Below, one piece after another: positions 38,558 through 51,059 of a stretch of 64,000 nt of DNA; the stretch's first letter is position 1, and every line of letters starts with the position of its first letter. The translations under genes and the position numbers were made by a program. Source of the stretch: Apricaphanius iberus (taxonomy: Eukaryota; Chordata; Actinopteri; Cyprinodontiformes; Aphaniidae); assembly GCA_028564705.1 (NCBI GenBank), contig JAPXFQ010001343.1, forward strand, positions 558,001 through 622,000. The letters run 5' to 3'. The notes beneath the pieces are model-generated. The model was not told the origin of the DNA. It saw only the letters and a program-made list of their open reading frames with translations, and did no database searches.

Positions 38558-41500
38558 TTACTTCTTATAGACTTTTATGTATGCCTCTGCTGCTTGTGTA
38601 ACACACCGAAGCGCCCCCTGGTGCTGGGGGAAGTCCTCGCAGCTACGCTTCAAGACGTTGCTGTAATCCTCCAGGCGCTCCCTTTGGCTCTGGAGAGCAG
38701 GTTCGACTGTTTCGCTGCTGGATGAGAGTTTGTAGCTCCCATTGCAAACTTCCTGCAGCTTATTGTTTCGACTCTGCATAGCAAATAAGTAAGTTTGGTT
38801 CTGTAAAGAGGCGAAAAAAGAACAAGGGAAAGTGAAGCTGTTTGGTGCTTGTATATTTTTGAATATTTGCCACACACGTTACACAGCCTGATGAAACAAT
38901 ATGGCATTATCTCAATCCGTGGCTGTTAAGGTGTGGGGGAGGTAGTTAAAAAAAAATCTCCAATACTAATGCCAGGAAATCCATTTGAGTTGACTTGACG
39001 TAGGGAAAAAAACACTTTAAAATAAACTTTGTCACCACACCTTCATTGTGGCTATTGTGTAACATGCTGTGATTCATTCATTGTTTAAAGTCTAACACTT
39101 GACTGATGCAATTTTTCTGACTTAAAGAGGGCAATTGACTGGATTCATTTTACAGACAGTGAAGAGTAACACTTAGAAATACTTTCACAAACTATTTTAA
39201 TCCATACAAAGAACGTGGAAGAAAATAATTCCCCTGTAGATTTACCATGTTTTTGTCATCCTGGAGGTTTACCAAGTCATTGCCTAGTTTTGTGCTGGTG
39301 CAGGACAGTTCAGTTAAGTGTTGCTTTTGCTGCTGAATCTTCTGAATTAGGATGGTTTTGCTGTTCTCAAGCTCCTTTGCTACCTGTTCACAATCTGCAA
39401 CTTCCTGAGGAGACACATTTAAGAAAAAGATAAATTCCTTGTCTTTTTTCTGGATGTCGACAATCCATTTCTCTTACCATGAGTGTCTTTCGGATCTTCC
39501 TCTGCAGGTCCTCGCTGCAGCGCTTCAGCTCCTCCTTTGTGATATCTTTACGCCGATTTCGGACCATGGCATCCTTGCGCGTGTCAAGGTTTTCTCGTCG
39601 TGCCACAACTTTCTCACTTTCCCTCATCAACCACTCTTGGTGTTTCGTCAAGTGGCTGACTAGTAACTGCACAAATTTTGAGTCGGGTCCCAAACAGGAA
39701 TAAAAGGTGCAAAAAAAATAAAAAAGAACTCATCATAAAGTATCATTGAATTCATTTAGCAACCTTTGTGATACAATGAAAACCTCTCCAGTGTGTTTAC
39801 AACTTTTTGGTCCTACCAACCATCACTAGCACTTACCCCTGAGCCTGAAAGGTATCACACTTTTACAGAAAATTGATAAGCTGATTAAATTTGAGATTTC
39901 ATATTAAAAGACAGTGTTGATACTGAACACAAGTGATACTTCAAATTATTTTTTAATATACAAAAGCTGATAGCACTCCATCTTTATTAAAAGGTGAATT
40001 CATTGATTTGTGGCCCACAATTTACAGACTGTGCTGCAAAAATGACCATTATGTTTGACATTTTTTTGACAGCATTAGTTTGCTGAGCTCTATCGACAGA
40101 AATCCTCCCTGCCTTTCAAAAAAGGTGGATACTTAATACTTTACAACAATATACAAGCAGAATGTTTAAGCTGCAATTACTTTTAGATGCCCACAGCAAA
40201 TTTAGCTAGTAACTTTTGCACACCGTTATATAGTTCCACAGAGGTCTCAACATACCTTTGCTGGACCTTATAAAATGCCTAACATGACAGGCGGTAAATA
40301 CAGCCACATCGTGGGAGTAATCATAAAAAACCCCAAAACTTTTACTATTACAAAGGCAATACCGTGGTTTTTAGATCGTTACCTCAAGATACAAACAGTA
40401 ACATGACAAATCAGAATCACATTTTATTATCCCTCCTCATCATTGCATTAGGCTAACACATTTACCTCCATTCGATGTATCTCAGCCTTCATCTTCCTAA
40501 CTTCTTCCTGGTTTACCTCTGAGTCAACCACTGACCGAGTCTCCCTTAAAATCTGGGTCTTCTTCTCCCAGAGCATGATCTGTTGCCTGTGGGTCATATG
40601 AGCCTTAAGTCAGCCTGAGCTACAATTATTTAAATATTTTGTCATTGACCTCATCAAAAATGTATTCATTTTTATTTTATAAATGTCTATAATTAAGGTC
40701 ACAACCAGACTGTGATTAAAATGGCACTCACTTAGCCTCCAACAGACACTGGAGGAGATTCTCTTTTTCCTCCTGAGTTTTCTCGAGTTCCATTTGAATA
40801 CTGGCAAACTCCTTTTCAAATTCCTAACAAAATTAAGTTTAAGTTAGTTCTTTTACGAATTTACGAAATGAGCATAAGCAACTATCAAACACAACCATGC
40901 CATGCCTTGAGTTTGTTTTGAAAGTCAGTCTCCATCTGCGTATTTTCCAGCTCCAGAGTCTCACTGTACTGTTTGTTGTTTTTCTTCAGCTTGCAAAGCT
41001 TCTCGAGGTCTCTCCTCAGTAACTTAGAGTTCTTGTCTAGCTCTGCCTGCTCTCGTTCCTCTTGTTTAGTCTGATCTGTTGGTGGTGAAATCACAGTTAG
41101 CGTTGTTTAGATAAGTACTTTAACACCCTGCGAATTTGCAAGTTCTCCCATTTAGAAATTATGAAAGGCTCTAAAATTCACATTGTCGGTGTATTTCCAC
41201 TGTAAGAGACATTAGAAAAATCAGGAAATCACATTGTATGATTTTTAAAGAATTTGTTTGTACTTTATTACTACATATATGTATTTGAACAATCAGCAAG
41301 AATTCTGCCTTAAAAAAACTTATGTTATTCTGCCTTTTAAAAGTACACCTATACTCCACTTATTAATCTAAATTAGTAGCACCTGTCTGAGCTGTTTAAG
41401 ACACCTGTCCCCCACAGTCAGTCAAACTCCAACTACTAGCATGGGCAAGACCAAAGAGCTGTCAAAAGACACCAGAGACAAAATTATTAACCTCCACAAG

Positions 41501-44500
41501 GCTAGAAGGGACTTCGGGGTAATTGCCAAGCAGGTCAACTGCTGGAGTAATTGTTAGAAAATGGAAGAGGCTAACAATGACTGTTAGTCTCACTTGGACT
41601 TGGGCTCAATGAAAGATCTCACCTCGTTGGGTATCACCGGTGATAAGAAAGGTGAGGAATCAGCCCAGAGCTACGCGGGAGGAACAGGTTCATGACATGG
41701 AGAGATCTGGGACCCAAATTTCAAAGGTTACTGTCGGTTTAAAATCATGCATTACACAGAAGGTTCTCCTGCTCAATTCATCACATGTCCAGGCCCATCT
41801 GAAGTTTGCCAATAACCATCTGGATGATCCAGAGGAGGCATGAGAGAAAGGGAAATAGAAATAGAACGTTTTGGTCTAAACTTCACTCACTGTGTTTAGG
41901 GGGAAAAAAAGGGTTGCGTCCCTTCTGAGAAGCATGGGGTTGGAAACATAAGATCGGTAAGAAGAATATCAAGGTTCTTGAGGCCTAGCCAGTCTCCAGA
42001 CCTAAATCCAATAGAACATTTTTGGATGGAGCTGAAACTCTGTGTTGCTCACAGACAACCAGAGATTTGGGCCCACTCGTCCACACAGATCTTCTCCTGT
42101 GGCTCACACTGATTTATCAGGTGTTCAAATACTTATGTGCAGCAATGAAATACAAAGACGTTCTTATATATATACTTCTTATAGACTTGGAATGGTATGG
42201 AATACATACTGTCTAGTCGGATTTCCTTCTGTTGCAGTGCAGTGTATTCTTTCTGCAGTTTGTGAATCTTCTTGTTGTTGGCTTCCAGCTCTCTGGTCAG
42301 ACCGACAAGACTTCCCAGGTGCAGCATCCAGAGGCACCACTCATTCTTGATTTGAGCATCCAACTCCTCAATCTGAACTATTATTTTCTCAATCTTGATT
42401 TGCAGAGGACTCAAATCTTCATGCTGAAAATAGGAAGAGGAATAGGAATCACAAATGCATTTTGATATTTTTAGTTCTAGTTTACAAAAAAGGCATTTCC
42501 AAAAGTCTTAATTACTTAATATTTATGCATCAAAATCCTATGAGAAATACAACTGATCAGCTTCATATCAATCGATGATCAATCTAACTTTTTTAATCAG
42601 GGAGCCATCTAATTGCACACTTTATGGAAAGGAAATCTATTTATAGATAACAAAAATAGATTTTTGCTGAGGTAAGTTATGTTGTATTAAAATACTTTTA
42701 TGTATACTATTTATAAATACTGAGCTAGTTTTATGTTTTTGTTAATTACGTACTTTAATTGATGTTTATGTGGGTTTTTTGTGAATATTGACCTAAAGTA
42801 TTTAGTAAAGATTAAAAAAAAGATGTGAAAAAATATCTGGTTGCTCCTCTAGAAAACTGAAAATGGTTAACTACTGGGTCCTTAAACTGATGCATCACAT
42901 ATGGCCAGATCAATACCCTAAAGTGTTCTCAGAATGGAAAACGGACAAATCGGCCTTCTTCTATTATAATGGCCATGTAAATCCTTTTGAAAACCAGAGC
43001 GGTGAACTGAGAGTGCTGCATAAGAGGGGATCACGGACTTTGGACAATCTGAAGCAAGCGCGTAAAGAAGAATGGTCAAAGATCCCTTTCTTGGCAAGCT
43101 GGTAAAATGTTCAATCAGGAAACAAAGTGTTGTCCTTCTGGGAAAAGGAGTAAAGTATTTGTGCCCCTGGGGGTTTTGTTAAAAGCCTTTTCTGTTTTCT
43201 ACAAAATATATGTGCTCATAATATAAAAATGGTTGGAATTTTTTGAAGTTTGAAATGTGTGTCAGAATCCTACTGTAAAAACAGATACGTTTGTAAAAAG
43301 CCTTTAACCAGGGGTAGGAATAAACATGTGTACTGTGTCGACAGTTGTAATTCATGGCTAAAGTTTACTGTTCCAATTTAGTCTCTTACCCCAGTGCTCT
43401 CCACAATTTTAGAAATCCTATTTCTTAGGGTTTTGATCATCGTTTCTTTCTGGTTGATTTGTTGAACCATTGAAGAAAATGTATTCTCATGTGAAGTCAG
43501 TAAGTTGTTGTACTTATTAAGCTCCTCATCGAGTGTCTCCACTGTAAGGGTCAGACTGTTGACTTGTTGTTCAACCTTTTGGCTCTCCATCTTCACTAAC
43601 ATAATGTCTCTTTCCAGCTTCTGCAGCTGATCCATCTATAGTTGAGGAGGGACAAAAGACAAAAAGACATACATTCTCAAAAAAAAAACATAAAGATAAA
43701 GCACGCAAAGAAAAACACATACAAACTGAAATGATAAACGAGTGTGGGCTTAAAATGAGAACATTAGATTATTTAATATTTATGAATCTTATCTTTGACC
43801 TTCTCCTTCTTTTTAGTGGCCGTCTTGCTTGTGAGATGTTGTGAATATGAGGCAGCCTTTGTGTGAGTGAGTTGCTGCTGAATGTGGGCCATGATTTTCT
43901 CCTCCAGCTCTAGACGGGCAGCACTCAGTTTCTCTGCCTGGTTCCTCTGACTGTTTAGTTCAGTTTGATGTGTGGTCATTTCCTTCAAAAGAAAAGAATA
44001 GAGAAAAAGAGAGAAGTTGAGACAGAAAATGGGAAGCTAGAGCAGAGAAAGGTTACAGAAGGAATAAGCAGGACATCTTGTCATACTTTTGTGAGTGTAG
44101 CAAATATCTGCTTAGTCTCAGAGAGGGAGTGAAGACAAGCGCTATACTGGGCCTGCAACGCCTCTCGGTCCATTTGTTTCTGACTGATCAGTTTTCCACA
44201 AGTCACACCATCTATTTCACTCCGGTTCAGCTGAACAGTCAGTGCTTCATTCGTCTCCTGTTCTAGGCTGATGGATTTCTTATAACCTTCAATCTCTCTT
44301 TGGAGCAAGATCACCTCATCCTCAACCGCACTAAAATGAAAAAGGGAAAGATCAAGCAAAGATAACATTGCTAACGTTTCAGTTTAATAAAAAATATTCA
44401 GATTATGCCATAAAGTTAAAGGCCTTTGGATAAATCTAACAGAAATATCATATTTTTGCACACTTCTGCTTGAACAATCTCAAAATGCAGAGCGGACTTT

Positions 44501-47500
44501 TCATTTCATTTAAACTTCTTGTTTGTAAAGTTGTCAAAACCAACTGACACACCTTCAGCTGTCCCCCTCCGTTCCTCTTACCGTACAGCTTCGTGCATGG
44601 CATTAACAGTTTCATCATGTCTCCTTATGTCTGTTATGTTGCTGTTCCACTGCTGCCGCAGCTTTTTATGCATCATAAGGAGCGACTCCAGCTCCACCTC
44701 AGCCTAGACAGACAGAAGAGTCACAAATGCACAGGTGTTCAACAAATTCAAATAATTGATGGCCATTGTAACTGCAGTTAGGCCGCTCTTGATGTTTTTG
44801 CTGATTGAACTCCCTTTTTTTAACATAAGTACAACAGTTACCTCAGATAGTGTTTTAGTGACTTCCTGTCTCTCCTGTGCTTGAGCACTTCTCTGGACCT
44901 CATACTCAGCTACTTGCAGGGTCTGGTTCTCCAACTCCTTTGTCAGACGTTCCACATACAAGTCCTGTTGAAAACCGGCGCATTTATAAAAAAACAAAAA
45001 ACAAAACAGAAATAGTTCAAATTCTAAGTGCAGGATTTTTTTCTACGACACTGAAAACTACTTGAAATGTGTGATAACATATATTAGCGCTAAAGCACCT
45101 GCTTTATTTTCTCTTCCTCTGCCTTGGTTTTCTCAGTGCCCGCTCTGTGTCTGGCATTATCCATGATTTTGACTTTAGAATGCAGTTCCTCACTGACTGC
45201 TTGTGCGAAAGTAACCTGTTGCAGCTTCTTCTCCAACTCTGCCTGTAGCCTAGACACTGGGATAAAACAGAGAACGTAAAGAACGCTGTGATGGTTTAAA
45301 GTTGTAGTTTAGAAATGTGATTTGATATATGATTTATCTAAATCTAGGCATCATGTGTTGTTTTTTAAGATCGCTTAGCCTACTTCATGTTGTTGATTAC
45401 AGAATTGCTTGATTCTACAGGGATGGCAGTAATGAAGTGTAACAGTGATATGTAACATTGATCCAAATAATAGTTAATCACAGATTGATTCATGATTAAG
45501 GAAAGTGGACAATTACTTTGCTTGTTGTTGTTTTTTAAAGTGACAGTGTGTAGTTTTTGCAGTACATCTTTGAAAATAGCCATTAAAATATTATCTAATA
45601 ATAAGTACGTAAAGCACATTAATTGCAAAATATTGGCGATATTGTAAAATATGACTTTAAAAATCCGTTTTAAAATACATAGGCGTGGGTCCTCTTTTCA
45701 GGGGAAAGCCATATAAGATGACATCTTTACTTCTACAAGAGCCCGGATGGACAAAGCGCACGGAACAAGTCCGCTATTAAAACATTGATTTCCCCTCAAA
45801 ATGCAAAAAAGTTTCGCCATAAATACATTTTTAACTCTTAGCTAGTTCCAAGCGATGAAAGAGAGACTGATGTGCTCGTCATGTTGCTGCAAATAGATAA
45901 TTCTCAGGGAACTTAGCGTTTGAAAACAGGACTAGTTGGACCTCCGTTGTTGAGTTTCTTACTCGAAGACACAGATACCGCAAGCTTGTGATAATTTAGG
46001 TATGCGCTGCCCCCTACTGGCCGAAAATTACACACTGGGCCTTTAACAAAGAACAAGGTCGGTTTGGAAAATGTTTCTATTCACTCAGGGTTTGAGAGTA
46101 AAAACTGTTTGATAATCAGAAACATTTGAGTGTGACGCAAAGCAAGAAAAATAAATCTGTTAGGGGTACTTTATTTAAAAACAAACTAATAAAGTAAATT
46201 TGGCTAACAATAACCAAACAAATGTTAAGTCTGTAATATATCAAATAACTGCTTTTAGAAGAGCGTACTTAACATCACAAGCACAAGACAGGAACATCCA
46301 TCTGATTTATCCCAAAACTCAATCCCTTTTATCAACCATACACTTTGATGCCATGTGGTGTTTTATCTACCTCTGTGTTTAATCAAAGGTGAGTTCAAGG
46401 GAGATATTATAGATTTAAAGAAGTTTACAATTTCAAATATAATTTTTCCCTCAGTGTTGTTCTCATTTTTGAAGTCATTGGTTCAAACATGAAAACATGA
46501 TATAATAGCTTGGTTATAAGATATTTGTTAATTACAGGCAAAACTAAAGAAAGCCCGTGTATTGACTTTACTAGAAGTCAATCAGCTGGGTGAAGGCGGA
46601 GAAGTGTTTTGATGCGCTTCCATTAATTGACCACAACATCTTCTCGTTTGTGCGATGATCCTGTTTATTTTATCCAGGTTCACACAGGTTAAGCTGAATT
46701 GTCTTACAAATGCTGTGCTGTTTAGGGATGTTCAAAAAGGATTATAATAAAACAGGATGTGGCAAGCACACCCATGCGTAATTGGATCTGCCAAATCACC
46801 TGTGTGGACACACTTATATAATTTATGACGTGACCCGCCACCATTACCATAGGTGAAATCTGATGGAGAAATAAGAAAGAAATGGCTCCTACAGCCCATT
46901 AACCTTGGAACATGATGTGAAACAGTGACATTAAGCAAACCCTACCTTTAGTTTTGGCATGAATGCTCTGACTGCTCATGTCAGAATATTTGCTCTTTGT
47001 CTTTCCCAGCTGATCCTGTGCATGCTGCCGTTGGGCTTCAGCCTTTGCCTTGGCTTCTTGACTGTCATGCAGCTTGTTTTCAGCTCTGGCCAGCTTTTCT
47101 TGAGTCCTAAATAACTCAGTGCTTATGTCCTGTAGCTTTCTAGCTTCCTCCTTTTTAACTGCTTGCTGGACTCAGGAAGGAGAGCAGAATAATGAAAAAA
47201 AATCAGAAAATAAATCCTTCAAAGTTGTAATTAAGTTGAAGCCACAATAACATAATATATATGTTGTATTGTATAACAAGCCAAAAAAGAACTCTGGTGT
47301 TTACATTTCATACTAATCAGAATTTTCAGCTTAAAAGACTTAAAGGTGTGTTTGTTAAAATTAGGTCGCTGTAGAATAAAACAGCAGCTAACCTTTTTCT
47401 TTAGTTCTTCTTGAAATCTTTCCAGGCGTTTTCTGAGGGAACTGTTTAAAGCTTCTCTAAATCTTTTGTTCAGGGGCTGCAAGCAGAGGACACAAAATAT

Positions 47501-49479
47501 CAACAGGATGTCAATAGTCTGCAAGATAACCAGTCTATCTTGAAACCATCCATACATTGATCAAATGTTTGTGAAACCACAGTATTAACAAACTTTTAAG
47601 TAGGAATCTATACAGTAAATGACAAACAGACATGTTCAGTGTCCAGGATGATGAGCTCCTCATTTCCGTCCTCCTCCCCTTGTGGCGGCTCCTGATCATC
47701 ATCCGATGTGCCAGTGATAAGCTGGTGAGTTCTGAGTACTACAAGGAGTGCCGAAAAACAGAAAGGAAGACATTATAAAGCAAAACAAGAAAGAAAAAAG
47801 TTACTTTGTTTTGGACCTGTAAATATAGCCGTAAAAGTATGTTGTTTCATATCTAACAATATTTTAAACTTGGTAGTTTTTATAGGTTTTATTCATTGCC
47901 TTTCAGTTCAACTTGAGTACACCTCCTTTCTTGTTATGTTTCTTTTTTTTGTTTTGTTGAATATTACTGTCTTTATGTTTGACAGTTTTACCTTCTCTTT
48001 TTCTCTGCAGGTTCCCAGCACTGAACTTTTCAAATAGCTTAAAGGTCTCATTTACTGGTATGAAAGAATAGCATCTGTCTGTTTGTTTGAAAAAAAATAA
48101 ATAAATCCTTCTCCTGACTATTGTTAGTGTATTTCAGCTCAGTGTGGCAGTGGGGGAGAGAAAGGGCAGGATTTGGGGGCTTGCTCATTAAGATTAATGA
48201 GATGCAAGTTTCTGTGGTCCGATTCACTAACTGCAACACAACTCTTACACTATCGCCGTAACGTGAAACCAAATCTATGCCGGTATTTAGCCTTCGATGG
48301 AGTTTACCACCCAGTTTAGGCTGCATTCCCAAACAAGATCGGCCCACAGCGTGACAGAGCTGTTACCAGGCTAACACTGAGCCTGTATCAGGATGATTCA
48401 GCCGCCAGAGCTACGGTCTTCTCTACGCCACACGCCCGCCAGTCAGACAGGGATTCTGTACTGCCCTCTTCCCTACTGAGGTAAACATTATTTGTTTATT
48501 TTTCTCTGCTTAGTAATTTGCTTAAATTCAGCGGGTTGCCTTATTTGATCTGCAGTTATAGTCTGTTCGTATCGAGCCCCCGACGCCCGCTGATAAGCGG
48601 GGAGGCTCACAGCGAGCTCCGTAGACGGGGAGATTTAGCTGCTGATATTACACTTCTTGTTTGGAAGCTTAGGTTAGGTGTGAGGGTAGTTAAACAAGCT
48701 ACATCTCTGGGTGGATATGGTGATAGATATTACTGTGTCAGCCGAGGTTGTACATTTCATTGTCATGGAGCGTTCTAACACAATACTTAAAAAGTGAAAC
48801 ATTAGGTGAACAATCTATTTGTTACTTACAGTAGCCTGGGGTTAGGGTTACTGTTTATATCCAGGCACAAAGCAAACGGACTTAAAAAACGTACATACTG
48901 TAAACTGCTTTAAGAAAATGTCCCTGTTGTTCAGACATATAAAGCAAAAAAAATGATGAATAGTTTAAATTAATTTCTATCATTATTTTGTATCTACAAA
49001 AGGTGAGACTATTTTGTTCTAGTCTGCTGATCTTGAAGTGAATACGAATGAATGCGGAAGAGAGAACTGAGCCGTTTTCTTTTTCTACTTTGATCAGATG
49101 AGACAGCATCAGAATAATCACTGATTATTGGAAGTGATAAACAATAATACATTTTTAACCGAAGGTGTCCATTTTTAGAATCACAAAATTTTCTTAAATT
49201 AAAAGCATTAATAGTATTGAACTTTTTTTTAAGTCTGTGCAACTAAGGACTAATGCAATGTATTTGAAACTGAGATTTTTACTTATAATAATCTGAAAAT
49301 GTCTGATCAATGAGATGAATGAATTTATAAACTCTTATAATGCAATTAAACAACACTGAAATAACATTGTTGCATTAAACAGATTCTTATTACCCTTTCA
49401 GTGTGAAACATCCGCTGCACTGACAATAACTTTCATCTCTGGTAATGTCCAATTGATACTATTTTTAACTGATGAAAAA

Positions 49480-49518
<39 letters not shown>

Positions 49519-49973
49519 CAATACCCTCAGAAGTACTTTCCATGTGACAGTGCTCTATATGTAGGATAATGTGCATCTTTGTAACGACATATTTGTGTTT
49601 AACAGGATGGTGAGGAGTATTCACCTGCCATATTCGTGTCAAGATCAGGATGATGAGTGAGATCATCTGATGGATTCTGTTTGAGAGAACATTTTAAGTA
49701 TGTTGTAAGCTTCACATTGGGTATCATTTAAAATAACCAACATGGAGAGAGCTCCCATAGTCATAATCCCCTGATGATATGTGGAACATTGTATGTGAAT
49801 TTAAAAACAATCGAAAAACAAGTGTCTTTTTTTGCTTTATAGACATTAAACCTTAAGAAAAAAAATAGTACAGTCACCCCTCTAGCGCCATCTTCTGCAT
49901 CCCGCAGGTCTCCGTCATGTTGGTCCTCATCTCTTGCGTTCTGCATTTTACCTTGCCGACAAAACGTTGACAT
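38558..49973 (-). CDS. ccdc40: ccdc40, ciliary coiled-coil protein, complete, 18 coding exons
   Basis: CCDC40 with CCDC39 forms the 96-nm ruler of motile cilia and is needed to place inner dynein arms and the nexin-dynein regulatory complex. Exons (minus): 49973-49878, 49676-49625, 47738-47632, 47476-47393, 47165-46946, 45256-45099, 44964-44842, 44703-44582, 44330-44087, 43982-43800, 43635-43390, 42423-42210, 41075-40906, 40823-40732, 40586-40466, 39666-39478, 39404-39246, 38800-38558. Phases join to about 940 residues; human CCDC40 is 1142, the difference being mostly the acidic N-terminus. Almost the whole length is coiled coil. Diagnostic strings are [14 protein letters not shown] after [29 protein letters not shown], and [14 protein letters not shown]. 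The start ATG at 49973 has G at -3; a downstream in-frame ATG lies at 49946. The intron after 40906 begins with GC. The exon at 47165 could use other nearby AGs. Confidence 0.92.
41110..42150 (+). mobile_element. decayed Tc1-like transposon in ccdc40 intron 12
   Basis: The left repeat (GCAAGTTCTCCCATTTAGAA) is the family of the fragment at 1178. The plus strand then reads the transposase start [20 protein letters not shown] near 41441, VIAKQVN, and far later [15 protein letters not shown] (near 41990), the region around the last catalytic residue. Stops and deletions break the frame between them. It lies antisense to ccdc40. Confidence 0.85.
45535..46046. mobile_element. piggyBac-like MITE flanked by TTAA
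   Basis: TTAA at 45535-45538 and 46043-46046 flank an element whose left end reads AGTGACAGTGTGTAGTTTTTG. The reverse complement of the right end reads AGGCCCAGTGTGTAATTTTCG, a good inverted match. TTAA is the target of piggyBac transposases. The interior is non-coding; near the right end it has GCGCTGCCCCCTACTGGCC, a phrase common in fish repeats. It sits in ccdc40 intron 5. Confidence 0.65.
48250..48560 (-). pseudogene. decayed 28S rRNA 5'-domain fragment
   Basis: In minus orientation the block follows the first part of large-subunit rRNA. Reading the plus strand as its complement, one finds TTGCTTAAATTCAGCGGGT (28S start, near 48518), CTCTTCCCT, GTCTTCTCTACGCCACACG, GGCTGCATTCCCAAACAA, TGGAGTTTACCACCC and GCCGGTATTTAGCCTTCGAT (48277). 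They occur in the right order and roughly the right spacing for the D1 region. A conserved stretch around GGCGAGTGAAC is deleted and many C-to-T type differences are present, so it is not a functional gene. GC-rich sequence at 48560-48640 could be leftover ITS2. It lies in ccdc40 intron 2, same strand as ccdc40. Confidence 0.75.
49480..49516. repeat. poly-A/(TA)n microsatellite
   Basis: A run of A followed by about 12 TA units in ccdc40 intron 1. Confidence 0.9.
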
Positions 49974-50275
49974 GTCATACACAGAGATGTCTCGACGTTT
50001 TTTTGCATAACAAACTAAATTAACACCGTTATTGTTTTTATTATTTCCCCCCTGTAACTGTTCTCAAAATCTTTGGGGTTTTTTTTTAAAAAAAAGAACA
50101 AATGTAATCCCCTCAGTTTGTTTAAAGTCGACTTGTTCATACCAAACTGAAAACACTGTTTCGGTGGCAACTGCATACAATCAGCTATGAACGCCACGCA
50201 ACAAAATAGAACACTTTGAGGGAAGCGTATTTTCATTTTATTCGATCAAAAAGAACAATAAAAACAAACACCTAC

Positions 50276-50317
50276 CACCGCTTTCTTGCAGCTAACAAAA
50301 CCGCAGAGTAGGCTTCC
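50276..50317 (-). other. ccdc40: probable non-coding first exon of ccdc40
   Basis: On the minus strand the sequence below the X-boxes has no ATG and ends in GCGGTG followed by GTAGGTG, a good donor at 50275. The next downstream acceptor would precede the coding exon that ends at 49878 (candidate AG near 49992). The transcription start is not known, so the upper limit is approximate. Confidence 0.45.
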
Positions 50318-50344
50318 TTAACCAGGCAACCGTAACCAGGCAAC
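50318..50344 (-). promoter_or_regulatory. tandem RFX X-box motifs upstream of ccdc40
   Basis: GTAACCAGGCAAC at 50332-50344 fits the RFX consensus GTNRCC-N-RGYAAC at every position. A second copy, TTAACCAGGCAAC at 50318-50330, differs at the first base only. RFX2/3 with FOXJ1 drive motile-cilia genes, of which ccdc40 is one, and the pair lies just above the likely first exon. An ETS-type site, ACTTCCGG, is at 50388-50395. Confidence 0.75.
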
Positions 50345-50679
50345 GGGACATTTCCGCTGTTTGAGAAAAGGGCAGACCTCATCGGTAACTTCCGGTAAGT
50401 CTATTTTCAGGAACCAGTGCAGTCGTTGTTGATAACGACAAAAATGAGTTCTCCTGTAAAAATATTAATGTGCGTAGTTGCAGTGTATGGAGGTCATCCA
50501 GTTAAGCTTACCGTTAAATAGACCAACTCTAATATATAAAAACAATTAATTTTAGTTTAAGTCTGAACTAGATTTATTCTTCCTTTGTTTTGCAAAACTG
50601 TATTGCTCGATGAAGTACTACGACTACTAGCAGTAGTTTTAATACCTTGTTCAGCAGTTAGTAAGGAGAACGAATTAGC

Positions 50680-50760
50680 CTGACTTTTGTTGTAAAGTGC
50701 CTTGAGATCACATTTGTTGTGAATTGGCGCTAAATACAAGTGAATTGAATTTAATCACTG
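50680..50760 (+). repeat. L2-type LINE 3' tail with AATTG repeats
   Basis: GTAAAGTGCCTTGAGATCAC, then TTGGCGCTAAATACAAGTG and AATTGAATT form the standard end of fish L2 (Maui-like) LINEs or tail-sharing SINEs. Only the last 80 bp are present. Confidence 0.7.
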
Positions 50761-51059
50761 GAGGTTTTATTCAAGCAGAACACTGAATGTTTTTTTTTTA
50801 AAGTACAGGCCAATTGAGTCATGACGATTTATCAGAAGCAGAACTTTGTGACATTGGTGAGGTTTTTGGTCCCGGTAGGAAACCTTGGATATTTTTTTTC
50901 CTGTTTCGCAGTAAACGCAATGATTTTGCATTCCCTCATAATACATTTAGTACAGTCATGGTGAAAATAAATATCAATTAAAAGTGCACAAATGTAGCCT
51001 ACAGTTCTTCAGTGAAAACGGGAAAATTCTTAATTTTGGTGAAAAAAACTAATTGGATT

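Noticed and set aside
42863..43105. 80-codon plus-strand frame ending in a [12 protein letters not shown] string
   Set aside because: The end faintly recalls a Tc1 transposase C-terminus, but the rest does not, and it lies inside a ccdc40 intron. Too weak to call.
50444..50521. Short plus-strand frame (26 codons) opposite the ccdc40 promoter, below a GTAAGT donor-like site
   Set aside because: It could be a divergent transcript, but one short frame and one donor are not enough.
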